NCBI RefSeq assembly: GCF_963678635.1
Contig: NC_087062.1
Span: forward strand, 46,771,758 to 46,835,757
Reading direction: 5' to 3'
Origin: Symsagittifera roscoffensis
Lineage: Eukaryota > Xenacoelomorpha > Acoela > Convolutidae
Length of the DNA: 64,000 bases
Below the pieces are notes generated by a model. It worked only from the letters and a program-made list of their open reading frames with translations, searched no databases and was not told the DNA's origin. Made by a program: the position numbers and the translations under genes. Shown here in pieces: positions 1 to 10,449 of this stretch; position 1 is the first letter of the stretch; each line of letters starts with the position of its first letter.

Positions 1-708
1 CGACTCACTGCAGATTATAAATGGCATCATACTACTTTATTATAGCCTTCCAAATTCTTTAATCTGCACTTTCGAGGATATACTTAACATAAAACACTTT
101 TTAGACTTCCAACGTCTATGTCCTGATTTGAAACTTTTTCTCCTAGGTTTAAAAAGTTTTGGGACGCAGGACAGTTCTGCCAACCCACAAACTAAAATTA
201 TCCTACTATGTTTCTTCCCTTCGGAAAGTTAGTTGTTACTGGTCCTGAATATTAAAATTAGGGAACTCGGTGGTTAGAAGGAACAATGAAAAAATCTCCC
301 TGTTAAAGAGATTAATCGAGCCTTTCATGTCACCACAAAGTGATCAGTCGTCTTAGTTGATTAAAAACAATCATGCAGGCTGGAACATTATAAAATACTC
401 TCCACGCAATCTCTAAATAAGTAATAAGTGTCTCTAAAGCCACTAACTAAAATCATAATGCAGATTTATAAATGCAACAAATTCTTTAATCTTAAAAACT
501 CAACTATTGTTTTCTCTTCGGATTCAATTGCAAATTTAGTTGCTCTGTTTCTCATTTGAGTTTTTGTCACCCACAAAACAATTCTGAGTTTTAACATCTT
601 CTCTTTCGTTGCTTCTTTGTTTCCTTCTTTGTTCGTCGTTTAGAAGTTCTAAATCTTCTAAAATCTTCAAACTTTCTTGCTTTTTGCATATTGTTTTTCG
701 GCCATTTG
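1..708 (-). other. 3' untranslated region of copy 1
   Basis: Sequence downstream of the ORF3 stop (TGA at 709-711, minus strand). It aligns by eye with 21673-22346 of copy 2 along its length, including the distinctive stretch at positions 1-60. A purine-rich stretch on the minus strand (about 600-660) is shared with copy 2. No coding sequence is conserved between copies here. The 3' LTR should start just outside the left edge. Confidence 0.6.
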
Positions 709-2937
709 TCAATGTTCCATCTCCTCCTCCTGCGACATTGACTGCGCACTTTCAGTCTCTGTGTCTTGCCAAACGTCGGTAGCTATTCTTACGCTGTTGG
801 AAGCAGTCCTCCAACACTTCTGCTCTTCTACTATTTGTTTACAACAACGTAAAGGTTCAACGTTAGTTTCTCTGTTTTGGCAGAAGCTGTTGTGGAGGCA
901 CAACGTCACGTTTCTCTCAAAGTCTTTCTTCAACATCTCTTCTTTTTCCCTTCCGTCCCGTTCACTTGTCCTAGAAATTCCCTTCACTGCGGTGGTTACT
1001 GTATTCCGATGAGTTACAAAAGCTCGCTTAAAACTTCCTGCTCCAATGTCCAGCTGATACGCACTGTACACTCTGCTGTGCTTCGACATTCTTTCCTGGC
1101 ATGCTCGTACAACCATGCAATCATGTTGACTCTGAACCATGGCATCAGTCGTCTTCTGATCCACATCTTTTTCACTTCCATCGGAATGTTCAAGATTCTG
1201 TACATTGTCTCAAAAAGATCTAAATCTTTTAGACGATTAAATTCCTGTAACTGTTCTTTCGTCGGCGTTTCCTGGCTTTCGTTCTCTCTTACATGAGCTT
1301 CCAGCCATTGTATCGAAATCATAACTCCTACTATCACTATCGTTATGTGCTGTGATGAATCTGGTAAACCCATGGAGAGCAGCTCTCCACAGTCCCAGAT
1401 CATCACCAGATTACTACGCACGGGATACCACCATGTTTGTAGCAAGCAATGACAGGGGAACTCATTATGTGTTGACATGATGCTCCTCGAATTACGTTTT
1501 CCCGAAGCTTCCAGTAGTGGTTCGACATCCATCATCACTCGGTGGACTTCATCATTCTCATCTTCTGCATTGTAATCCGTGACTGTTGATCCCTTCTGCT
1601 TTTGTCTTTCAAAGTCACTGAAGTTCCCACAGACGATACCAGAGTCCCGTATGCCTTCTGCTTCAGGGAGGTGCCTTGCGTCATCGTCTTCAAATAACCT
1701 TCTATGGCACTTTTGTCTTCCAGAGCAATTAAGTGTCCACTGGCCTAATTTCTGTATTCCAACATCTGCATGTATCCACCGGCGGGTTCATCAATCGAGA
1801 CAGTTTCCAATACTGTCATTCGGTGATGTTCCACTGGGACTAGCTGTCCTACGACGCTTCCCTTTCCGTGATTCATGGGAGACGATTTGAAATTTTTAAG
1901 GATACTCTCTCCGCATTGGCTAAGTATCTCCATTTCTATTGTCGCTCCAGTCAGAGTGCGGTCACTCCTTTTGGTTTTGTAACTGGCTGATATTAGTTCT
2001 GCCATGAGAACGGATGGCACCATCGCTACGTCAGTCGACATCCTGTCTGTGCCAGGCAATCGATCATCACGCTGTCCCAAGTCCATGGCTTCTTCGACGC
2101 GTTTTCCTTTAGCTGAGTTGACAGCTTTCATCGAGATTTGGGAATCCAATTTTTTTTCCAGCTTTCCTCAAGGGCATTTTGCTGCCCGGTTTCATTTTCA
2201 TTTCATTAATCTTATCAATCACCATTTTTGATCGCATCGTTCCCTTTCGGGTTCTTGACAGATATACCAATTCTCGCTTGTCTTCTTGCGGCGCCATCTT
2301 TATAGGAGAATTTGCCTCACTTTCATCAGTAGCCGAGTCGATCAGCAACTTGTTCAATCTCCCTTCACACTCGTCAGATATTTTCAAGGACTTCCCGCAT
2401 TAGTGGTCGGTTGAGACCTATTTTCAAAATAGACTGGGTTCCGTAGCTCTGAACTACTGTCCAGACCTCTTCTATGAAGGCCACTCTGTCCATTCTGCAT
2501 TCCGTCCTATTTTCAAGGTCTCTATGATGCACTTCCCACTCTTCTTCGGGCAATGTTCCCACGAAACGTACCCTGGCAGTGCCTTCTATTCTTCTTCTCC
2601 TTGGTGATTCCATCAAGTGTTTCTGTTCGGTGTTCTAGAAATGCCCGGAGAGCTGCTCTCCGGCAAGATCCGGTTCGTTCCCATGAAGGCCGACGGGTGT
2701 TCCAGCGTGGAAGTTCCCTCGTCTGCCGGCTCAGTCGTCACTTTCAACGTGTCCGTGCCGTTTTCAAAATTGCTGAGGAAAATGAAGTCCAGGCTGGACA
2801 TCCCTCCTCTCGAAACCTTATCGTCCTTTTTCTCGGCTTGATCGGGATCCTGTTGCATAGGTTCTTCCAATCGACGGCTTCAACCCCGCCCATCGTCTCG
2901 CCTTGGATTTTTTCCTGAACTTGAGGGCCCTTGCTCT
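709..2937 (-). pseudogene. ORF3 C-terminal region (region D), copy 1
   Basis: This is the C-terminal part of the giant accessory ORF, ending in an acidic tail (QEEEMEH then TGA). It survives as successive open pieces in shifting frames (about 2938-1745, then 1625-709). The first part holds basic segments rich in Lys/Arg after a conserved SPIKM motif. A later part holds a short hydrophobic run (ITIVIVGVMISIQWL, about 1330) followed by charged helices. Relative to copy 2, about 1.85 kb is missing, with the join near 1625. I recognise no family. The hydrophobic run is too short and impure to call a membrane segment with confidence. Confidence 0.6.
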
Positions 2938-4716
2938 TCATCCCTTGCCCCTTGAGGAAAATTTCGGTACAAATAGTCTGCCAGCTGACTGATCTTCCTC
3001 CTCTCCGTGAACTACCTTGACCTCTTCGTAGCCGAAGGGCGCTAGCATGGTTCTAGTCTGTAGTGTTCCTCCCACCGTTAACTCTGGTTTTACACTCGTT
3101 AAGATTAGGGAGGCTTCTGGTAGGTCAGCCTTGCCTCTCATGTTCATAGGGGCTAGATCCAGTTTCGCCCATTCCTTGTAAAACCTCCCAGGCTTCGGAA
3201 TCGCTGTTTTGTTCATTCGTCTCCTTGTTGCTTCATCCGTGTAAGCAAACTGCGTATACTGCAGCACAAAACACTGGTCCATCATCTAAGAGAACTCCGC
3301 TACCCTCCTCTCATTGGTCTCAAAGGCTCCTCAACCTAGGGGTTTGAACTACGGAGTCTGCTCCGAGCAACATCCTTCCAGTCAAAGGGAATTCCGGGAT
3401 CTCTTCTGGCAGTTTCTGGTAGTCACCCCAGCCCTTCATTTCTTCTATCAATTTATGGTACGCTGCGGTCAGTCGAGTCGAGGAATTCTTGTGACTTCGC
3501 CGTTTGTTTTGTCGTAGGGTCTTAGATTCCAGAGCTTTGGGAGTACCTCAATGTACCCTCTGTCCACTTCCCCCATCCTGTCTCGGAAGTGATCATCAAA
3601 GCTTATGACGGTCATCTCCGGCTCTGTTATTTTAGCGAATAACAAGTCCTCACTCATCAAGTCTCGTAGTGCGTGTTGTTTACACCAGTTAAGTGTACTT
3701 CCGTCCACTGCTGATATGAGGTTCAGGTGCAACACCGACCTCCTGTAAGCCTCCACCATAATGTCAGGGAACGCAAACGTGACTGCCGGACCGTATATCA
3801 CTGTCACGAACTCCGTGGCTCCTCTGATCAATGCTATGCGATCGGTCCTCATAGCTAAGCTCAGGTCAGTTAGCAGGGGCATGCCGACAGCATGACGTCG
3901 CACGTCTTCCTCCCTCTGAATCGTTTCATCCTCTCCTTTTCCAAAGCGATTCTGCTGCAAGAGGTACCGGATGAGAGTATGTCGCAAATATCTTATCTTA
4001 TTCCAGGAATCCGTGGATCGCTTCACGTCGAATTTCCTCTCGTTTTCTCACATCTGCTCCGGATAGCGTGTCAAATTCATCGATCCTCCCAAGTTTCCAT
4101 GTGTTATCGCAATCAAGGTTAGAAATTCATCTAGTCGCAAATTCAGCACTCCTTCGGTGATCAGTATTGCTGGTCCTCTCACGAAGTTCTCTCCTCCAAA
4201 CGTCGCGAACAAGGCTAGTTATTCCACGATCGATAATTCTACGACTGCTTGGAGGATTTTTTTATCAGATATCGAGGAAGCGATGGGTAAATTTTTGCCA
4301 ACAAGAACGCGGTCCATCCGGCTACTATCCCTTCCAGCATGCTGTCAGTCCAATCAAAGCCTTCTTCTCCCTTTCCATTCTGTGTCCAGAAAGCTTCCAG
4401 GGTAACTTGGCACACTCTGTTTACGAACTCGGCTGACTTGTCTTCACCATTTTCGGCCAGGCTTACCTCTTTCACCAGGTAGGCATGGATTTTCCTGATC
4501 ATCACTAGGCCTCGCTCGAAAGCATCCGCGCCCAATGCGTCTATTCGAGGGGTCAAGTACAGCCACTTGTTAGCCTCTGGTTTCGTTCTCAAAACCATCG
4601 CTTCCAAGTGAGCTCTCGTCTCCTTGGACTTCTTTCTTCTCTCTCCTTCTTCCTTTACTTCCATTCCTCGAACCATGAATCGTTTGACATCGCTACAATC
4701 CATCGATGGTCATTTT
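2938..4716 (-). pseudogene. ORF3 helix-rich region (region C), copy 1
   Basis: Long region of unknown family conserved in all three copies. In copy 1 it is split by frameshifts into pieces at about 4703-4239, 4026-3469 and 3285-2938. Recognisable blocks in order are LHLTPRV-like, a block around SMLEGLGAGW, a block around LTLIAITHGNLGGL, a block around YGPAVTFAFPD, then DDHFRDRMGEV and WAKLDLAPM. Composition suggests mostly alpha helices with few long loops. A viral nucleoprotein- or capsid-like role is possible by composition and by location in a retroelement third ORF, but no homology is established. Confidence 0.6.
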
Positions 4717-6064
4717 CAATTTCTGGTTTAAGTTTGAGTTGTCGGCTGAACCCCAGTACTTAGTCTAACACTAACATGTGTAGTGAATGGTTTTTAAATC
4801 CTCGCATCGCATTCGGGATGTCAGACCACACTGCAGGTAATTCCGCCCAAAGTCGTCTTAGGTTCTTCATTTCTATTCCGCGATTTGGGGCAGATATGAT
4901 CACATCATATTTCCCTTCCGGGAGCAACGCCACCATCGCGTATACAAACTTCAGTCCATCCGGGAGCTGTGCATATCCCGTAGATAGTGCAAACACGACT
5001 CTCGGTGTTATCGTGGTGAAGGCACCTTCTTTCAGGATGTCCACTACTTCACCCATTGATCCGAGGATATCCTTTATAGCTGGCCATACAGCGTCTTCGG
5101 CTGTCGTAGGCTCTCTGAGTCTGCTCAGGAAACCCCTATTGTGAAGATGGTCGTTCATGCCAGCAAATGCGATTGTGATTGGGTTCATTTCCGTCTGTCG
5201 TTGTACCCCGATTGCCATTGACACCGACTGCATTAGCTCCAGGTCGACCGCTGCCAACATTATAACATCAGGCCAAAACAGGGATTTGGAGGTATATACG
5301 AAGTCTGAGTTCGCGACTATCATAATCTTTGCCTTCCTCATTTCTGTTTTGTCATACGCCGCACAGATGGTCTCGTCTTTCTTAATCGCCTTCAATCCAC
5401 CCTATCTCTGAACATCATCTTCTTGATTAACTTGTTTCGGGTACGCTTTTTTTTACGTGACCTGGGGGTGCTCTTATCTGCCTGAACATTTTTACGTGTA
5501 GTCCTATTGCTGCCCTCGTTGTCAAGAATCTCCCGGGTCTTTCTTCTCGATTCCCTTCATCGTGATTCAGTTTCACATCTTGCAAAGATCTTGCATTTAC
5601 TGCTGGACCCATTGTATTGTTTGAGGGTAGTCCCTCAAAGTCGGCAAATCTCAAGGTGGTTGTGGAGCTGAAGTTTATGCCAGCTGCTATTAACCAGTCC
5701 ACGCCTGTTATTGAATACAGTCCGTTGACGGATAATCTCGCTCTATTCAACATCCTTATGGCATCTGCTGCAAATCTCACCGTCTGAAGGTTCAATTTCA
5801 TCAGGTCCTGTTTGTATATATGCCAGGGAGAAGGTATGGGCCTCGACCACACCATAGAGCTCCTGTCTGGACATCGCTCCTCTCGGCTGGTACTCGTTGT
5901 ATCTGATCTTGTCTCCGATCTCGAGGTGCTGGTCGTCTCCGCGGTCGGATTGACAGGTACTAATCTTCGTCTTGGATGGATGGTTCTTCTTATTGGCGCT
6001 TCCTCCAATCGATCTTTATATCTGTCCTTTGCCCTGGTTCGCTAGAGCGTTGCGGCATTTAGGT
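4717..6064 (-). pseudogene. ORF3 linker plus degenerate SGNH-like domain (region B), copy 1
   Basis: A Ser/Arg/Thr-rich linker (about 5800-6000) leads into an open stretch of about 211 codons (4760-5395). That stretch reads like a second, diverged SGNH hydrolase: a block-I-like VANSDF (Gly-Asp-Ser has become Ala-Asn-Ser), then a clear block-III-like FAGMNDHL (GxND), followed by alternating beta/helix-type sequence. A block V DxxH pair is not obvious. The frame breaks near 5427/5395. Copies 2 and 3 carry the same domain with FAGINDHL, so the GxND motif is a family feature. I infer a paralogue of the upstream SGNH domain or a convergent Rossmann-like fold. Confidence 0.5.
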
Positions 6065-7769
6065 CACGGCTGGGACCGTTCCCAAACCTGTTTCTAAGTT
6101 AGGGGGCACAGAGGTTGAAATTGCGGGCTCGTTCGTTGTTTCTTCTTTCTTCAGCTCGACTTCCATTTCATCCAGTCGCTCCTGGAAGACTCGGTTCATC
6201 CAGGCTTGTCCTTCGAAACTATCAAAGTGGATCCCATCGGTATGTCTTCTTTAATATGTCTTCTTCCTGTCGATGTCAACGTTTTCGTGCTCATGGGTAC
6301 GGTGCAGACTGTCAGTACCGCGCTTTTGAACTTCAGCCAGAGAGTAGTGAATAGGCACAACATGATCGACTCCCATTGTGCCTCTTCCTCATCTGAGCCT
6401 CTAGACACATTGTTTGTCCCTATTAGGACCATTATGTTAGGAATCCTCCCTGGTTTCATCAGCTCCACCATTCAAAATAGCTGGGCTATCGTTGCACCTC
6501 CGAAGGCCATCACCGTAGTGATCCAGGAGGTCCTCAGGTTCTGGAGTATTCTCACCAAGCTGTCACCCAGTATCAGATGTGATGTCCCAAGTGGCGGTTG
6601 CTGCAGGTTTACTGCTGGGCTCCCAGTAGATCGATTGAAGCAGGTTCGCGGATCCGTGTCCGGAACTCCTGTGAAAATATTCTTCACCTGGTTGTTCTCC
6701 TGCACGTCAATCACTCGGGACACTTTCTTCATCGGCATTTCTCGTATCTTCCTGTCTGGGTCCTTAGAGCTCTTTGTTGGTAACGTTGTATCACTAATTC
6801 CCGTTCTCGTCATCGTCTCTTGGGAGAGTTGTACTCTGTCCGTATCATCTATTCTTCCATAGGGTGCAGTCACCCCGAACCTGGCGCACTCCTATTAGCG
6901 ACCAATCGTCCAGCTGTTTCTATCAATTTTCTCACTGTTCGCTCCACAACTGGGTCACCTAGCGTGTCACTTGGGTTCGGGATTGTCACTCGACCAGTTG
7001 TAGCTGGGAGTCGCGTCTCCGTCGTTTGACTCAACTCGCGAGGCGTCAAAAGTTCCATCGGGGATTGCCCACTAGGAATATTCCTTGTAGGTATCACTCT
7101 TTCTACGGCAGCCGCTCCGATCGCTTTTTTGTACTCTCGCCTCAAGCGCTCTATTTCTTCACCCTGTTTCTTGTTGCAATCTTCAAACAGTCTCTTCCAA
7201 ATGTCTCTGTCTTCTTCCGTACTGAGCATGGTTTTGGTCATTTCGTCCAGCTCCCTTCTGGTCTTCTCCAGTTCTTCTATCGTTCCGTTAAGATATTGCA
7301 TGGTTTCGTTCGTCTGAACCTCTTCTTTTGCTCTCGCCCTCTTTGGTGGCACAGCTCCTCTCAGTTGTGAATGCTCACAGCTGCTCTCGCTGATGCATCT
7401 TTCTCAGACAAGGCCTAGGCTTGGCTGGCAGAGGCATCTCACCTGGTTGGTAGGTCCTGGAACTTCCCAATCCAGGCTCGCTCGCCAAGTCACTTCCTGA
7501 GATGGCCCCGTTTCTCCACCTCATTACCCTCATATTCGGGCGGTCTAGTACTCCATTTTCTCCATATGCTGCCATGAATAAGCCCTCCGTGAGGCGGTAC
7601 CCACGGTTATCATGCCCCAAGATGTTTATTAAGGCGGCCAGCAAATGACTACCTCTGGGTCTTCCAGAGCGAAGTCTCGATCCATCCGCCGACGATAGAT
7701 CGCATCTATCATTGATCCCACGTACGCCTCTGCCAGTTTCATATATTCGTTCAAATCGAAGATGTCCAT
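6065..7769 (-). pseudogene. ORF3 N-terminal region: coiled coil + SGNH/GDSL hydrolase (region A), copy 1
   Basis: The start is the ATG at 7769, whose counterpart exists in all copies. First comes a conserved N-terminal module of about 100 residues (block ALINILGHDN), then a Pro-rich stretch, then a charged coiled coil (about 7290-7130). The hydrolase follows with block I LILGDSLVR (about 6560), block II AFGGATI, and block III LIGTNN. Block V GIHFDS survives in another frame after a small deletion. The combination of coiled coil and esterase resembles ORF1 of CR1-type LINEs and one ORF3 type of bdelloid rotifer LTR elements. Frameshifts break it near 7640, 7352, 6870 and 6470. Confidence 0.75.
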
Positions 7770-8149
7770 CTTCTTTTAGATTCGATTCTTTTTATCAGTT
7801 TGATCAATTGAAATCAGGTGAATAACTAAACGATCAATCAGGATCTAGAAAGGAGGTCACGAATATCATAGTTGTCAGCTTTACTCGAGTTTTTTATTAA
7901 AATTTATTTAAAACAGTCAGATAAAAAGCTTTTGATCGTCAAGTTTATTTAAATCAGTTTATTGCTAAAATTTTGGAATTGAATGGACAGTCCAAACTTT
8001 GGATCTATTCCTGAGATTGTCATTCGGTTATTCATGGTCACTAATACCTTCTTACCCAGGGTCTTAATAACATAACACATAACATAATATAACACACATA
8101 TCACACACAACACACATTTAGTATGACGCCTTCATGCATGCAACCTAAA
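7770..8149 (-). promoter_or_regulatory. Conserved pol-ORF3 untranslated gap with candidate splice acceptor, copy 1
   Basis: About 380 bp with no conserved coding frame, yet well conserved among the three copies. On the minus strand a pyrimidine-rich run ends in TTTCTAG (AG at 7845-7846), followed by ATCCTGATTGATC, about 75 bp before the ORF3 ATG. The same arrangement is at 29887 in copy 2 and 59235 in copy 3. This would fit expression of ORF3 from a spliced mRNA, as retroviral env genes are expressed. An internal promoter is the alternative. Confidence 0.4.
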
Positions 8150-8506
8150 CTCAGCCTATACTTAAATAATTTTTCTTGTGTAAGTATACTTGTAAATTAG
8201 AATCATGGCATTACAGCTCCCGTGGATGCAGTCCTTCTCGGTTCGGATAGTACCTTGGAAGCAAGAGTTCCTTCACTTCCCTTTCACCAAGGAAGTCTCT
8301 CAATCTCGTCAAGGACAAGAGTAGGTTTACCGGGTCCACGTGTAGCTTCTCCGTCGCCCTCGTCACCAAGAAGCATAAGTACTTTCCCGGTATCTGTGAC
8401 GCAGGCGGAGGCAAGGCTGCTACGCCTCCTATTCCTTGTCTTTGCTTTCAAAAAAACTCTTTGTTTTTTTATTCTCTCTTAAAATCTGCTGCTAATGCTG
8501 TCTTAA
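8150..8506 (-). pseudogene. Macro domain (C-terminal end of Pol), copy 1, fused to integrase by deletion
   Basis: C-terminal two thirds of a macro domain: TALAADFKREYKN, then KYLCFLVTR (core beta strand), then a helix ending VKELLLPRYYPN and HPREL. A deletion at about 8507 joins it directly to integrase sequence, removing the N-terminal beta strands and the integrase C-terminal tail present in copies 2 and 3. The glycine-rich GCGL loop typical of ADP-ribose-binding macro domains is replaced by YYPNREGL. A further short deletion after HPREL closes the frame early. Confidence 0.65.
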
Positions 8507-9998
8507 AACAAGTCGTTTAGTTCTTGTTGACGTCTAATCACATCCCATACAGAGACTTGTGGTGATGTTTTCTTCCCCTCATACTCTGGGTAAAATAAAT
8601 TCAAGGGCAAAGACTTCTCGTGTCCGGTTAACATCATTTGTGGACTAACTCCGGTTGCGGAGTGTTGCGTGCTGTTGTAAGCTCCCATCACCTGTGGAAG
8701 GTATCTGTCGCAATCGGTCATGTACCTGGAACAATATACCCTCAGCATGGACACTAACGTTCAATTTTGCATTTCCACTAAGCATTTCGTCTGGGAATGG
8801 TATGTCCTGGAATGAGCCTGAGCCACCTGTGAACGTCTCATGAGCTCTTTCGTAAGTTATCCAACGAAAGCTGTTCCGTTATCCGATTGAAACGTCATCG
8901 GACAACCATGTCTCGCTATCCACGTATTGAATACGTGATCGCACGTCTCTTCTGCTGAGGCAGTTAAGCAGGGCACGGCCTCTGCATACTTCGTGAAATG
9001 GTCTATCATGACCAAGACCTGATTATAGCTACTGCCTGTCATACATATTTTCAGGTGGTCTATCTGTACCACCTCGTTGAATTCAGATGACTCGATCGAC
9101 TGAAAGGGAAATTGCAATTTCCTTAGATCCTTGACCTGTTGGCATGAGTGACATGCTGTTACCCACTTCTCGCATGCCTTTTTCATTCAAGGCCACTCAA
9201 AGCTCTTCAGGTTCCTCTGGTATACTTTGTCGATTCCCTGATGTCCCATTTGATCATGCGACTTGAATAAAAGTTCTGTCTGACTATCGCGTTATATTTG
9301 TACAGGATTTTGTCTTCTTCTCTTCTCTTGCAGGCCACGATCCCGTCCGTGTTCAGATATAAATTTCCCTCTTTCTGCATGAAGTACTGTCTCAGAATAC
9401 GGAAACTGTCTTCCTCCAGGTCGCCTTTGTTTGGTGTTCCATTTTCGATCCACTTTTTCAACTTACTAGTCATGCGGCCATTTCTTTGTGCTCTTAGTAG
9501 TTCTGAGAGTCTGTATCTCGCCTTCAAGTACGTCTTTATGGCCCTCAAATGACTATTGACTTCATCTGGCTGATGCGTGTCATCTTCCATCTTCACGCAC
9601 CAAATGTTCGCCAATGGCTCTGTATCTTGTCTGAATGGTTGAAGATCAGTCCTGATCACTTCTTTCTGCTGCAACAAACTCATCGATCGTTTCGATAAGG
9701 CTATTATTTCTAGATCATCCGCTGCGTTGTCAAAGACTGTATCGCTGCGTAGCAGGTAGCGATACCTGTCAGGGTTTTGATGTAACTCTCTGTCCAGGTC
9801 TCTTGCTCCAGTCTCCACAAGCAACGTGTGGATCCCTAGCTCTGACAATTCCGTTCCTGTACTCGAATTCCTGTCTGTGTAAGTGTCAATTCCTGAGTTC
9901 CTCGATTTGTCATCAACGGAAGAACCTATCACTGAGCATCCTTCTTCGTCGGGATCAGAATTATGCGCTCTGCTTATCCATCTGAACTCCCCGGACAA
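8507..9998 (-). pseudogene. Integrase (IN), copy 1, truncated
   Basis: DDE integrase of the Ty3/gypsy class. An N-terminal extension (about 9998-9300) precedes the HHCC finger, whose CHSC pair is at about 9150. The catalytic core shows VVQIDH (first Asp) and FQSDNGTAFVG (second Asp). The region of the final Glu reads CLVEMQN. The frame is broken by a 17-nt loss before the HHCC finger (about 9285), a stop in the finger helix, a stop after the DNG block and a stop near 8760. The C-terminal GPY/F module is deleted. It would insert element cDNA into host DNA if intact; this copy cannot encode it. Confidence 0.85.
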
Positions 9999-10449
9999 AA
10001 TTTATCCTCCAGATCTTGTTTCTCACCTTGAGCATTTTACTCTACACCTGGCTCCACGGACAAAGTTCCTTGTCCCGGGTCTTATTGATATTTTCGCCTG
10101 TCTTCATCAACAACCTTCTCCGCGGACAAACTTTCTTGCCCTAGGTTTTGTTTAACTTCTTCGCCCCACTGATCTTGATTCACAAAGGTGACGGTTTTTT
10201 TTGTGTCCCTTTCACCTGTTCTTTCCGTTTGTATGATGTGCTGGTCAAGACGTTTTGATAAGATTTCACCGGTTCCTTCTTTGATAAGATTTTTCCCCGT
10301 TGCTTTCTCCTTCGGTAATTCGGGGTATTCAGAAATCGGATGTCCAGATTTGTCCAACCAACTCGTCAAGGGAAGCAGCTCGTAGGTTTCTTTGCTCAGA
10401 AACGAGAATCTTTTGTTAATTTCCGCCTGATTGGTTTGTTTCTGTTCTA
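9999..10449 (-). pseudogene. Pol linker between RNase H and integrase, copy 1
   Basis: About 150 codons of polar, charged linker (Leu-Pro-Leu-Thr block, then Lys/Glu/Gln-rich) following RNase H. It contains no catalytic motif that I recognise. Three short repeats built on SLSGE/CLSGE-like and TTCTCCGCGGACAAA-like sequence (about 9990-10130) also occur in copies 2 and 3. They suggest a small internal repeat in the linker. Confidence 0.55.

Noticed and set aside
677-1296. Plus-strand reading frames over the ORF3 C-terminus of copy 1
   Set aside because: They are shadows of the minus-strand ORF3. The minus-strand protein is conserved with copy 2 and fits the element order.
1014-1538. Transmembrane envelope protein
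   Set aside because: The hydrophobic run is only about 14 residues, contains a charged residue in copy 2, and there is no signal peptide or fusion-protein pattern.
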